Positions 1 to 6,361 of a DNA stretch of 9,193 nucleotides are shown here, in pieces. Under the pieces are notes generated by a model. It saw nothing but the letters and a program-made list of their open reading frames with translations, was not told the DNA's origin and made no database searches. The position numbers and the translations under genes are program-made. Source of the DNA: an uncultured Eubacteriales bacterium (GTDB lineage: Bacteria > Bacillota > Clostridia > Oscillospirales > UMGS1783); NCBI GenBank assembly GCA_900555065.1, contig USJY01000038.1, forward strand, positions 1 through 9,193. The letters run 5' to 3'. Numbering within the stretch: position 1 is the stretch's first letter; each line of letters begins with the position of its first letter.

Positions 1-8
1 CGCGCTTT

Positions 9-704
9 CTATATCGGTGCTATCAGTTTTTCCTGCAGCCGCCGGATTTCAGCGGTCTGTAGTCCGATATGGTAAAAATAATCGGCCGCAGACTTGTATT
101 TTTTCAAAAACATATCCAGAAACGCATCCATATACGCAAGTTTGGGGACGATGAGATTGATCGGGAATTCCGCGTCCCGCGCCTGGTACTGCGTAAGGAT
201 TTCATACCAGTACGCATGCGTCGCCTGATAATCGGCCAGTATATCCGCCCGTGGCACACCTGCGAGCAGCAGAAGCAGGGCGGATACGACCCCCGTGCGG
301 TCCTTTCCGGCTACGCAGTGGTACAGAACCGCGCCCTGCGCCGCGCTGAGCGTACGGAATACCGGCAGGATAGAGTCGTTTTCATCCACCATTTGAAAGT
401 AGGAGACGGGAACATCCGCTTCATCCCTGGGCAGGCGTCCGCCGCCGCGAATTTCCAGATGGCGGTATGTAAATCCGTCGAGCCGTTCGAACGCGCAGCG
501 CTGCCGCCGCACTTCGGCGTCGTTGCGCAGATCAATCACGGTCGTGACGCCGCAGTGTTTTAACAGCGTGATATCCTGTTTCGTCAGCGAAGTCGGCAAG
601 TCGCTGCGGAGAAAAGCATATATAGCGGTGCTTCGCCCGTCCTCGGTCGGATAACCGCCCAGGTCGCGCGTGTTTACCGTCGTGCTAAGCGGGATTCTTC
701 GCAT
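9..704 (-). CDS. Tyrosine-protein phosphatase family protein (IphP/LipA-like dual-specificity or lipid phosphatase)
   Basis: A 231-residue protein predicted to hydrolyse phosphate monoesters through a cysteinyl-phosphate intermediate. The sequence shows the family's N-terminal NTRDLGG motif (residues 11-17), an IDLR segment (57-60), and the CX5R phosphate loop HCVAGKDRTG at 129-138, with nucleophile Cys130 and Arg136. The loop has Lys-Asp before the arginine, as in the MptpB/LipA group, which are known to accept phosphoinositides as well as phosphotyrosine; the substrate here is unknown. No signal peptide or membrane segment is evident, so it is probably cytosolic. The ATG at 704 is chosen because GAAAGGAG lies 11 nt upstream; an in-frame TTG at 737 would lie inside the preceding terminator stem. 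It follows pduL on the same strand, with that gene's terminator between them, and no separate promoter is obvious. The stop is TAG at 9-11, so the gene is complete. Confidence 0.88.
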   Translation of the reverse strand: MRRIPLSTTVNTRDLGGYPTEDGRSTAIYAFLRSDLPTSLTKQDITLLKHCGVTTVIDLRNDAEVRRQRCAFERLDGFTYRHLEIRGGGRLPRDEADVPVSYFQMVDENDSILPVFRTLSAAQGAVLYHCVAGKDRTGVVSALLLLLAGVPRADILADYQATHAYWYEILTQYQARDAEFPINLIVPKLAYMDAFLDMFLKKYKSAADYFYHIGLQTAEIRRLQEKLIAPI

Positions 705-720
705 TGTGGGCTGCGCTCCT

Positions 721-758
721 TTCAAAAAAAGCGGCAAGCGGACTAGTCCGCTTGCCGC
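721..758 (-). terminator. Rho-independent terminator after pduL
   Basis: Positions 731-758 form a perfect 28-nt palindrome (14-nt arms beginning GCGGCAAGCGG on either strand). On the minus strand it is followed by seven Ts at 730-724. It lies 13 nt after the pduL stop. The phosphatase ribosome binding site (GAAAGGAG) begins right after the T run. Confidence 0.92.
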
Positions 759-771
759 TGTGCGCGTCCTG

Positions 772-1344
772 TTATTTTATAATGGTTCCCATCACGTCGG
801 GCGTGATGGCCGCGGCGTTGGCTTCATCGGTATCAATATGCATCGCGTTTGCATAACTGCTGTTTACGCGGACGACGACGTCGCCAAAGACGAGAGAACG
901 TCCGTTTGTCTCAACGGCGACCTGTACGATCTGCTTATTCTCCACGCCGAACTCCTTGGCGCCCTGCTCCGTCAGGTGGATATGCCGCTTGGCGGCGATA
1001 ACGCCTTCCTTGAGCTCAACCGTACCCTTCGGTCCAATCAGGGTGCAGCCCGCGCTGCCTGCGAGGTCGCCGGACTCGCGGATCGGGATGCTCAGGCCGA
1101 TGCCGCGCGCATCGGTCAGAGAGATTTCGACCTGCGTCTGCTTGCGTACCGGGCCGAGGATAACGACGTTTTTAATCTCATTTTTCGGACCCTTGACGGT
1201 CAGGCGCTCCTCACATGCGAATTCACCCGGCTGGGACAGCTCTTTTTTCAGGGTGAGGCTGTAGCCCTTGCCGAACAGGGTTTCCAAATCCTGCTGCGAG
1301 AGGTGAATATGCCTGGCGGAAGTTTCAATCATAATTTTTGCCAT
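772..1344 (-). CDS. pduL: Phosphate propanoyltransferase / phosphotransacylase PduL
   Basis: A 190-residue PduL-family enzyme that swaps CoA and phosphate on a short acyl group (acyl-CoA + Pi to acyl-phosphate + CoA), linking acyl-CoA pools to ATP formation through an acetate/propionate kinase. The two tandem PduL domains each carry the zinc-ligand motif RHIHL, at residues 11-15 and 120-124, and a third conserved block MHIDTDEANAA lies at 168-178. The protein starts only ten residues before the first motif, so it lacks the N-terminal encapsulation peptide of microcompartment PduL, and no shell-protein gene is nearby. It is therefore probably a cytosolic housekeeping phosphotransacetylase replacing Pta, as known in many anaerobes; whether acetyl- or propionyl-CoA is preferred cannot be read from the sequence. 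The ATG at 1344 is supported by TTAGGAG about 9 nt upstream. It has its own promoter and terminator, so it appears to be a single-gene transcription unit. Confidence 0.93.
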   Translation of the reverse strand: MAKIMIETSARHIHLSQQDLETLFGKGYSLTLKKELSQPGEFACEERLTVKGPKNEIKNVVILGPVRKQTQVEISLTDARGIGLSIPIRESGDLAGSAGCTLIGPKGTVELKEGVIAAKRHIHLTEQGAKEFGVENKQIVQVAVETNGRSLVFGDVVVRVNSSYANAMHIDTDEANAAAITPDVMGTIIK

Positions 1345-1379
1345 ATTTCAACACTCCTAATATTTGTTTTCCGAAACAT

Positions 1380-1408
1380 ATTTTAATACTTTTTTAGGCG
1401 TATTTCAA
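1380..1408 (-). promoter_or_regulatory. Sigma-A promoter for pduL
   Basis: On the minus strand, TTGAAA (1408-1403) and TAAAAT (1385-1380) are separated by exactly 17 nt. Each hexamer is one base from consensus. Transcription would start near 1373, leaving a leader of about 30 nt that contains the TTAGGAG ribosome binding site. It lies just downstream of the ispF stop and separates pduL from the isp genes. Confidence 0.78.
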
Positions 1409-1425
1409 GGTATCCCACAGGGTAT

Positions 1426-1899
1426 TTATTGAACCTCAAGCAGAACTGCGGCCTGAGCCGCGATGCCTGCGCCCGCGCCGGTAAAGCCCAGGCCCTCCTC
1501 CGTCGTGGCCTTGACGCTGACCCGGCCGGCGTCGACGCCCAGCGCCTGCGCGATGTTTTCCCGCATTTGCGGGATATAATCCGCGAGTTTCGGCCGCTGC
1601 GCTATAATTGTGGAATCCACGTTCGCAACACAGTAGCCCGCGCCGCGCACCAGTTCCGCGCAGTGGCGCAACAGGACGAGGCTGTCCGCATCCCGGTAGG
1701 CGTCGTCCGTCGGAGGAAAATGCGCGCCGATATCGCCCAGAGCAGCCGCGCCGAGCAGCGCGTCCATTACGGCATGCGCCAGTACGTCCGCATCGGAGTG
1801 TCCGTCCAGGCCGAGGCCGAATGGGATGTGCACGCCGCCCAGAATCAGCCTGCGTCCCTGTGTGAGGCGGTGCACGTCGTAGCCTGTGCCGATCCGCAT
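1426..1899 (-). CDS. ispF: 2-C-methyl-D-erythritol 2,4-cyclodiphosphate synthase
   Basis: A 157-residue IspF that cyclises CDP-methylerythritol 2-phosphate to methylerythritol 2,4-cyclodiphosphate with loss of CMP, in the non-mevalonate isoprenoid pathway. The length matches the family, which works as a trimer. The N-terminus [11 protein letters not shown] places metal ligands Asp8 and His10; His42 lies in the [12 protein letters not shown] block (32-43); the [10 protein letters not shown] motif (132-141) ends the active site. These numbers coincide with the E. coli enzyme. The ATG at 1899 is preferred because it gives this canonical N-terminus with AAAGG ten nt upstream. An in-frame ATG at 1917 overlaps the ispD stop as ATGA and would add six residues; it may assist translational coupling. 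It is co-transcribed with ispD, which makes its pathway precursor two steps earlier. No strong terminator follows, only a weak hairpin near 1409-1424 without a T run. Confidence 0.96.
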   Translation of the reverse strand: MRIGTGYDVHRLTQGRRLILGGVHIPFGLGLDGHSDADVLAHAVMDALLGAAALGDIGAHFPPTDDAYRDADSLVLLRHCAELVRGAGYCVANVDSTIIAQRPKLADYIPQMRENIAQALGVDAGRVSVKATTEEGLGFTGAGAGIAAQAAVLLEVQ

Positions 1900-1913
1900 A
1901 TGTACCCCGCCTT

Positions 1914-2648
1914 TCATACGTAGTCGAGCTGTTCTGCGATCCGGGCCGCAAACAACAGATCCTGGCGCGTTGTAATCTTGATATTGTCCGGCGGGCCCTC
2001 GATCACATGGACGGGCACGCCCGCTGCTTCCAGAAGCTGACTGTCGTCCGTATAGTCGCGGCCTTTCTGCTGCGCCGCCCGCAGTGCCGCACGGTACTGT
2101 ACGGCGGCAAAGGTCTGGGGCGTCTGTACGCAGACGAGGCTGTGCCGGTCCAGCGTGCGCTCCACAGATCTTTCAGCGTTCAGGAGCTTGACGGTGTCCA
2201 CAGGCGGCACGCCGGGAATGGCGTTTCCGTAGACGTAAGCGGCGCGGTTTACTTCGTCAATCAGGGCGGGGGAGACGAAGGGGCGCGCGCCGTCGTGTAC
2301 AGCGACGAAGGCGGTGTGCGAAGGGCAGCAGTCAAGACCGCGCGCGACCGACTGCTGCCGGGTTTCGCCGCCGCGTACGAGCTGCGTCACTTTTTCAAAT
2401 CCGTACTCGCGTATATAATCGGATAAAACGGCGATCAGCTCCTCTGAGGTGACGACGATAATTTCATCCACCGTTTCCGCCTGCTCGAACGCCATAATAG
2501 CGCGCAGCAGAACGGGGTGACCGCCGATTTCGGCCAGCTGTTTGCTGGCCTGACCGCCGAAGCGTTCAGAACGTCCGGCCGCTACGATGATCGCCGTCGT
2601 ATAAGGCGGCGCGGGCTTATCTTTTTTCAGCTTTGAAAAGATAGACAT
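1914..2648 (-). CDS. ispD: 2-C-methyl-D-erythritol 4-phosphate cytidylyltransferase
   Basis: A 244-residue IspD that joins CTP and methylerythritol 4-phosphate to give CDP-methylerythritol, the third MEP-pathway step. The nucleotide-binding signature [19 protein letters not shown] spans residues 19-37, with Arg29 and Lys36 matching the catalytic Arg20 and Lys27 of E. coli IspD. Further family blocks are VHDGARPF (117-124), GVPPVDTVK (146-154), QTPQTF (175-180) and [10 protein letters not shown] (222-231), where Lys224 matches the second catalytic lysine. The N-terminus carries a short basic extension, [11 protein letters not shown], before the first strand. The ATG at 2648 is chosen because AAAGGAG sits 9 nt upstream; the frame stays open to 2759, but that extra stretch is low-complexity and has no better start. 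It is the middle gene of carD-ispD-ispF, a common Clostridia order, and its TGA stop touches an alternative ispF ATG. Confidence 0.95.
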   Translation of the reverse strand: MSIFSKLKKDKPAPPYTTAIIVAAGRSERFGGQASKQLAEIGGHPVLLRAIMAFEQAETVDEIIVVTSEELIAVLSDYIREYGFEKVTQLVRGGETRQQSVARGLDCCPSHTAFVAVHDGARPFVSPALIDEVNRAAYVYGNAIPGVPPVDTVKLLNAERSVERTLDRHSLVCVQTPQTFAAVQYRAALRAAQQKGRDYTDDSQLLEAAGVPVHVIEGPPDNIKITTRQDLLFAARIAEQLDYV

Positions 2649-2705
2649 ACTCCAGCTCTCCTTTTCTTTGCGGGAATAGGCGCGCGCAGAACCGCCGCGT
2701 TCAGG

Positions 2706-2719
2706 CTGCGGCGCCGCAG
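2706..2719. repeat. Perfect GC-rich palindrome in the ispD leader
   Basis: CTGCGGCGCCGCAG is a perfect 14-nt palindrome in the untranslated stretch between carD and ispD. A second, near-perfect inverted repeat (CACGACAGC/GCTGCCGTG, one mismatch that becomes a G-U pair in minus-strand RNA) lies at 2757-2774. Together they could fold the ispD leader. Function unknown. Confidence 0.5.
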
Positions 2720-2784
2720 GCCGTGTATCTGGGCTCGCGGCGTTCAGACCCCGCCTCACGACAGCGCTGCCGTGCTTTTTAGAA

Positions 2785-2810
2785 ATGCCATAGGGCTTAT
2801 CCTATGGCAT
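2785..2810 (-). terminator. Hairpin overlapping the carD stop codon; weak terminator or attenuator
   Basis: A perfect 10-bp stem, ATGCCATAGG (2785-2794) with CCTATGGCAT (2801-2810), closes a six-base loop. On the minus strand the stem runs into TTTCT and then AAAAAG, so the T run is short. The carD stop codon (2799-2797) lies in the loop. Partial termination or an RNA 3'-end stabiliser both fit. No clear promoter is seen between here and ispD, so read-through into ispD seems needed. Confidence 0.45.
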
Positions 2811-3279
2811 TGTGAATCATATCTTCAATTTCCTCTATTTCTTTTTCAAGTGAGAGCGTCAGTTCGCTAACGAGGATCTGTTTTGCGCAGTGCAGCATTT
2901 TGCGTTCGCCGGCGGAGAGCGTCTTTTCCCTGTTCCGGATAATCAGGGATTTATAAACCCTGGCGGTCTCCCACAGGTCGCCGCTTTTCAGTCGGTCCAT
3001 ATTATCCCGGTAGCGCTTGGACCAATTCGTATTCTGGTCCGTCTCCATATCGTGGATGGAGCGGACAAGCTTTGCAGCTTCCTCGGCGCTGGTAATCGCA
3101 CGGATCAGAGGCGTGTCGATTTCGGCAGGCACCATAATTTTCATGTTGCCTGTCGTAAGGGAAACGACATAGTATCGTTTGGATTCGCCGTCCATTTCCC
3201 GGTTCTCGATTCCTTCAATTATTCCCGCACCGTGCATGGGACATACGACTTTATCCCCCGCAGCGAACATAGCAATCAC
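2797..3279 (-). CDS. carD: CarD/CdnL family transcriptional regulator
   Basis: A 160-residue CarD/CdnL-type protein, which in known members binds the RNA polymerase beta subunit and stabilises the open promoter complex rather than recognising a specific operator. The N-terminal polymerase-interacting domain (about residues 4-58) opens with FAAGDKVVCPMHGAGIIEGI and ends near MVPAEIDTPLIR. The C-terminal helical DNA-binding domain (about 65-160) contains NWSKRYRDN (85-93), whose Trp86 matches the tryptophan that wedges into the upstream edge of the transcription bubble in characterised CarD proteins. Length is normal. The GTG at 3279 is preferred because AAAGAGG lies 9 nt upstream; an in-frame ATG at 3270 would shorten the protein by three residues and cannot be excluded. 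A strong promoter precedes it, and ispD-ispF follow on the same strand. The regulator's gene target set is unknown. Confidence 0.93.
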   Translation of the reverse strand: MIAMFAAGDKVVCPMHGAGIIEGIENREMDGESKRYYVVSLTTGNMKIMVPAEIDTPLIRAITSAEEAAKLVRSIHDMETDQNTNWSKRYRDNMDRLKSGDLWETARVYKSLIIRNREKTLSAGERKMLHCAKQILVSELTLSLEKEIEEIEDMIHNAIG

Positions 3280-3312
3280 CAGAATAGACCTCTTTTACTG
3301 ATTTGTAATACT

Positions 3313-3341
3313 ATTATACATTATTTTTTTTTATAAAGCAA
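3313..3341 (-). promoter_or_regulatory. Sigma-A promoter for carD (carD-ispD-ispF)
   Basis: On the minus strand TTGCTT (3341-3336) and a perfect TATAAT (3318-3313) are separated by 17 nt. The spacer contains a nine-A tract. Transcription would begin near 3306, about 27 nt before the GTG start. Confidence 0.82.
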
Positions 3342-3342
3342 C

Positions 3343-3371
3343 TTTTCTTTTTGCGATTAATATGCTATAAT
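3343..3371 (+). promoter_or_regulatory. Extended -10 promoter for the HAD/XRE-cupin/synthetase operon
   Basis: A perfect TATAAT at 3366-3371 is preceded by TGC, giving an extended -10 element. The matching -35 position (3343-3348, TTTTCT, 17-nt spacer) is poor, which extended -10 promoters tolerate. It points away from the carD promoter; the two -35 boxes are one base apart. The start site would be near 3378, giving a very short leader. Confidence 0.68.
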
Positions 3372-3403
3372 GCTTAGAAATCATATTTTCTATGGGGTTT
3401 TTT

Positions 3404-4081
3404 ATGCTGAAACTATGTATTTTTGATCTCGATGGCACCACATTCGACACGCAGCCCGACCTGATGAACGCAATGAACGGCGCTATTGAAAAGTACGGTT
3501 ACCCGCCGTGCAGCGTCGAAGCGTTTCGCGACGCTGTCAGCGGCGGCTTTCAGCAGACGCTGCGCAAGCTGCTGCCGAAGGATTTTGACAGAGAGGATAT
3601 ATTCCCGGATATATGCGAGACGTTCCGGTCCTCCTATGCCGAGCATTATATGGACAATACATATCCTTACGAAGGCGTAGAGGAAGCCCTGCGCACATTG
3701 CGCGGGATGGGTATCCGGCTCGCAGTTTTTTCCAATAAGATCCACGAGCGCACAGTGGACATCTGCAACGGACTTCTGCCCGATATCAAGTTCGACTACA
3801 TTCTTGGCGCCAGAGACGGGCAGCCGCTCAAGCCCGACCCGGCAATGGCGCTGTATATCTGCCGCACGCTCGGCGCCGCGCCGTCCGAAACCCTGTTTAT
3901 CGGCGACAGCGACGTTGACGTGGAGACGGCGAAAAACGCCGGAATCCGCTGTATTGGCTGCAGCTGGGGTTACCGGGACAAGTCCGTTCTGGAACAGGCT
4001 GGGGCGGATGTGATTATTGACCGGCCGGACCAATTGGTCCCCAGTATAAAAAAACTAGGAGGTTATGACGATGGAGTATGA
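3404..4081 (+). CDS. HAD-superfamily phosphatase, phosphoglycolate-phosphatase-like (HAD-IA)
   Basis: A 225-residue haloacid-dehalogenase-type phosphatase. All four catalytic motifs are visible: FDLDGTTFDT (7-16) with nucleophile Asp8 and acid/base Asp10; VFSN with Ser110; Lys143 in LKPDPAM; and FIGDSDVDVETA (166-177) with metal-binding acidic residues. The insert between motifs I and II (about 17-90) is a helical C1-type cap, as in Gph and PpaX. Motif I has Thr where most relatives have Leu (DGTL). The likely role is dephosphorylation of a small metabolite such as phosphoglycolate, but the substrate cannot be assigned. The ATG at 3404 gives the usual MLKLCIFDLDGT start; an in-frame ATG at 3392 would add MGFF. 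The Shine-Dalgarno is poor (GGGG, 6 nt upstream). It is first in an operon; its last 11 nt overlap the next gene, so the two are probably translationally coupled. Confidence 0.86.
   Translation: MLKLCIFDLDGTTFDTQPDLMNAMNGAIEKYGYPPCSVEAFRDAVSGGFQQTLRKLLPKDFDREDIFPDICETFRSSYAEHYMDNTYPYEGVEEALRTLRGMGIRLAVFSNKIHERTVDICNGLLPDIKFDYILGARDGQPLKPDPAMALYICRTLGAAPSETLFIGDSDVDVETAKNAGIRCIGCSWGYRDKSVLEQAGADVIIDRPDQLVPSIKKLGGYDDGV
4027..4040. repeat. Perfect palindrome just before the XRE-cupin ribosome binding site
   Basis: GGACCAATTGGTCC is a perfect 14-nt palindrome inside the last codons of the HAD gene, 30 nt before the XRE-cupin start. It could be a hairpin gating translation or an operator for the HTH protein, but a chance occurrence in coding sequence is also possible. 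Confidence 0.4.
4057..4062 (+). promoter_or_regulatory. Ribosome binding site that sets the XRE-cupin start
   Basis: AGGAGG lies only 2 nt before the first in-frame ATG (4065) but 8 nt before the second (4071). The normal spacing therefore points to 4071 as the true start. The site lies within the end of the HAD coding sequence. Confidence 0.8.
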
Positions 4082-4637
4082 AATCGTTCAGGTCGCCCGC
4101 AGGATTCGGGAACTGAGAGACATTCTCGGTTTCAGCGTCCATGAAATGGCGGAGACGGTCGACTGCACGGACGAGGAATACCTCGCGTGTGAAAACGGCG
4201 CGTCCGACTTTTCCTTTACGTTTCTCTACAAGTGCGCGAAAAAGTTTGGCGTGGACATTGCGGAGCTTATAACCGGCGAAGTGCCGAAACTCTCCTTCTA
4301 TACCATTACCAGGGCCGGTGAAGGCATGCCGATTGAAAGACGGGCCGAGTTCAACTATCAGCATTTGGGGTATCGGCTGAAGAACAAGCCCGCTGAGTGC
4401 TTTCAAGTGGTTGCAAAATACGATCCGGCGTCAGAATCCAAGCCTATACACCTTTCCACCCATGCGGGACACGAGTTCGACTATGTCCTCAAAGGTACCC
4501 TGAAGGTGCAGCTTGAGAACCATACGGAGATATTACATGCCAACGACAGCGTGTATTATGATTCCTCGCACGGCCACGGCATGATCGCAATCGAAGGGGA
4601 AGACTGTGAGTTCTTGGCAATCGTGATCGGGGAATAA
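4071..4637 (+). CDS. XRE-family helix-turn-helix regulator with C-terminal cupin sensor domain
   Basis: A 188-residue two-domain protein. Residues about 8-70 form a Cro/CI-type helix-turn-helix, with ARRIRELRDILGFSVHEMAE followed by a recognition-helix region and the ENG turn (41-43). Residues about 105-186 form a cupin_2 barrel: the first motif HLSTHAGHEFDYVLKG (127-142) offers His131, His134 and Glu135, and the second offers His167/His169 in SSHGHG, so a metal-bound small ligand is plausible. Proteins of this build are one-component regulators that sense a metabolite with the cupin and bind DNA with the HTH. It overlaps the HAD gene by 11 nt and lies 27 nt before the acyl-CoA synthetase, a pairing I recognise as recurrent in Firmicutes and archaea. 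The inference is that it senses a carboxylate, an acyl-CoA or a related compound and controls this operon. The ligand and operator are unknown. Confidence 0.9.
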   Translation: MEYEIVQVARRIRELRDILGFSVHEMAETVDCTDEEYLACENGASDFSFTFLYKCAKKFGVDIAELITGEVPKLSFYTITRAGEGMPIERRAEFNYQHLGYRLKNKPAECFQVVAKYDPASESKPIHLSTHAGHEFDYVLKGTLKVQLENHTEILHANDSVYYDSSHGHGMIAIEGEDCEFLAIVIGE

Positions 4638-4664
4638 CAGTAAAGAATAAGGAGAGAGCCTGCT

Positions 4665-6344
4665 ATGAGCGAGCTTATGTATAAACGTTTTGTCGATGAG
4701 ACTTTCCGCGCGGACGGGACGATCGACAGACTGACTGTTAACGTACCTGATAATTTTAATTTTTCTTACGACGTAATCGATGTTCTGGCAAAAGAACGCC
4801 CGGACAAACGCGCAATCCAGTGGGTAAACGACGAAGGCGCGGAAAAGTGCATCACCTTTAAAGATTTGTCCGACAACAGCAAGCGCGCCGCCGCATACCT
4901 CGCTTCGCTTGGTATAGGAAAGGGCGACGCCGTATTGCTGATCCTGAAGCGGCACTACCAGTTCTGGTATGTAATTCTGGCGCTGCACCGGCTCGGAGCA
5001 GTCGGTGTGCCCGCGACCAACCAGCTGATGAAAAAGGATATTGTCTACCGTATTGAAAAGGCGCATATCAAAGCCGTCGTCTGCACGGCAGAGGGCGATA
5101 TTGCGCAGGCCGTAGACGACGCGGCGCAGGAATGCGGCGGGGTGGACGTAAAACTTATCGTGAACGGCGACAGGGACGGCTGGCGTTCCTTTGATCGTGA
5201 GTATGAAACATATCCCGCGGAATTTGCCCGGCCTACGGGCGCGCTTGCAAACACCAAGGACGATATTATGCTCATGTATTTCACCTCGGGCACAAGCGGA
5301 TACCCGAAAGTGTGCATGATGGCGTATTCCTATCCGCTCGGGCACATTGTCACGGCCCGTTACTGGCACAATGTCAATACAACGGACGCGGGACTGCACC
5401 TGACCCTGGCCGAGACCGGCTGGGCAAAATCCATATGGGGCAAGCTGTACGGGCAGTTTCTGTGCGAGTCGGCCGTGTTCGTGTACGACTTTAACCGTTT
5501 CCATCCGACCGACGTGCTCCACATGATCGAGAAATACAGGATCACGACTCTGTGCGCGCCGCCTACCATTTTCCGTTTCCTGATTCAGGAGGACTTGTCC
5601 CAATATGACTTTTCCTCGCTGGAGTATGTGACCACGGCGGGCGAGGCAATCAATCCGGAGGTGTTCAACAAGTTCCTGGACGCGACCGGCCTGAAGCTGA
5701 TGGAGGCGTATGGACAGACGGAGACGACCCTGACGGTGGGCAATTTTGTCGGCACCGTACCCCGGGAAGGGTCCATGGGCAAGCCGTCGCCGCAGTACGA
5801 CGTGGACATTGTGGACGATGCGGGCAACAGCGTCGCGCCCGGCGTGACCGGCGAAATCGTCATCCGGACTGACAAAATCAAACCTGTCGGTCTGTTTGCG
5901 GGTTATTTTGAGGATGCGGAGAAGACCCGCGCGGTTTACAGCGACAACGTCTACCATACGAATGACCTTGCCTGGCGCGACGAGGACGGGTACTATTACT
6001 ATGTGTCCCGCAAGGACGACGTGATCAAGAGTTCCGGCTACCGTATCGGTCCGTTTGAGATTGAGAGCGTGCTGATGGAACATCCGGCGGTGCTGGAATG
6101 TGCAGTAACCGGCGTGCCCGACCCTGTGCGCGGCCAGGTCGTCAAGGCGACGATCGTCCTTTCCGAGGCGTATCGCGGCCGCGAGGCGGCGGCGCTGAAG
6201 AAGGAGATTCAGGAGTTTGTCAAACATACGACCGCCCCGTACAAGTACCCGCGCGTCGTCGACTTTGTCACAGAGCTTCCCAAGACGATCAGCGGCAAAA
6301 TCAAGAGAAATACCATCCGCGGCGAGCAGGATGGCATGAACTGA
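4665..6344 (+). CDS. AMP-forming acyl-CoA synthetase (acetyl/medium-chain ACS-like)
   Basis: A 559-residue ANL-superfamily ligase that adenylates a carboxylic acid with ATP and transfers the acyl group to CoA. The core motifs are intact: the phosphate loop YFTSGTSGYPK (205-215); GEAIN (326-330); EAYGQTET (347-354); HTNDLAWRDEDG (431-442); the hinge and C-domain entry SRKDDVIKSSGYRIGPFEIE (448-467); and PKTISGKIKR with the catalytic lysine Lys545. The ETGWAKSIWGKLYGQF segment (250-265) resembles the medium-chain (ACSM) branch rather than long-chain FadD enzymes. Substrate chain length, and whether it takes branched or aromatic acids, cannot be decided here. It lacks a signal peptide and should be cytosolic. 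The ATG at 4665 has AAGGAG 10 nt upstream. It is probably the third gene of the HAD/XRE-cupin operon, and a gap with a hairpin follows it. Confidence 0.93.
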   Translation: MSELMYKRFVDETFRADGTIDRLTVNVPDNFNFSYDVIDVLAKERPDKRAIQWVNDEGAEKCITFKDLSDNSKRAAAYLASLGIGKGDAVLLILKRHYQFWYVILALHRLGAVGVPATNQLMKKDIVYRIEKAHIKAVVCTAEGDIAQAVDDAAQECGGVDVKLIVNGDRDGWRSFDREYETYPAEFARPTGALANTKDDIMLMYFTSGTSGYPKVCMMAYSYPLGHIVTARYWHNVNTTDAGLHLTLAETGWAKSIWGKLYGQFLCESAVFVYDFNRFHPTDVLHMIEKYRITTLCAPPTIFRFLIQEDLSQYDFSSLEYVTTAGEAINPEVFNKFLDATGLKLMEAYGQTETTLTVGNFVGTVPREGSMGKPSPQYDVDIVDDAGNSVAPGVTGEIVIRTDKIKPVGLFAGYFEDAEKTRAVYSDNVYHTNDLAWRDEDGYYYYVSRKDDVIKSSGYRIGPFEIESVLMEHPAVLECAVTGVPDPVRGQVVKATIVLSEAYRGREAAALKKEIQEFVKHTTAPYKYPRVVDFVTELPKTISGKIKRNTIRGEQDGMN

Positions 6345-6361
6345 ACAAATGACAGCTGCAC

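Noticed and set aside
705..737. TTG at 737 as the phosphatase start
   Set aside because: It lies inside the terminator stem and has no ribosome binding site, while the ATG at 704 does.
772..1344. A microcompartment locus, suggested by PduL
   Set aside because: No shell, aldehyde dehydrogenase or kinase genes are nearby and the encapsulation peptide is missing.
670..1386. A 238-codon plus-strand frame opposite pduL
   Set aside because: It crosses the terminator and promoter of the minus-strand gene and lacks recognisable motifs or a ribosome binding site.
1409..1424. Short hairpin after ispF as a terminator
   Set aside because: The stem is imperfect and very short, and no T run follows on the minus strand.
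1436..1951. Alternative frames of about 160-170 codons on both strands over ispF
   Set aside because: Arg/Gly/Ala-rich shadows of ispF without family motifs; the ispF frame carries all metal ligands.
2649..2759. N-terminal extension of IspD by 37 residues
   Set aside because: AAAGGAG precedes the ATG at 2648, and the extension is low-complexity sequence spanning palindromes, with no family similarity.
4065..4070. ATG at 4065 as the XRE-cupin start
   Set aside because: It is only 2 nt from AGGAGG; the ATG at 4071 has the normal 8-nt spacing.
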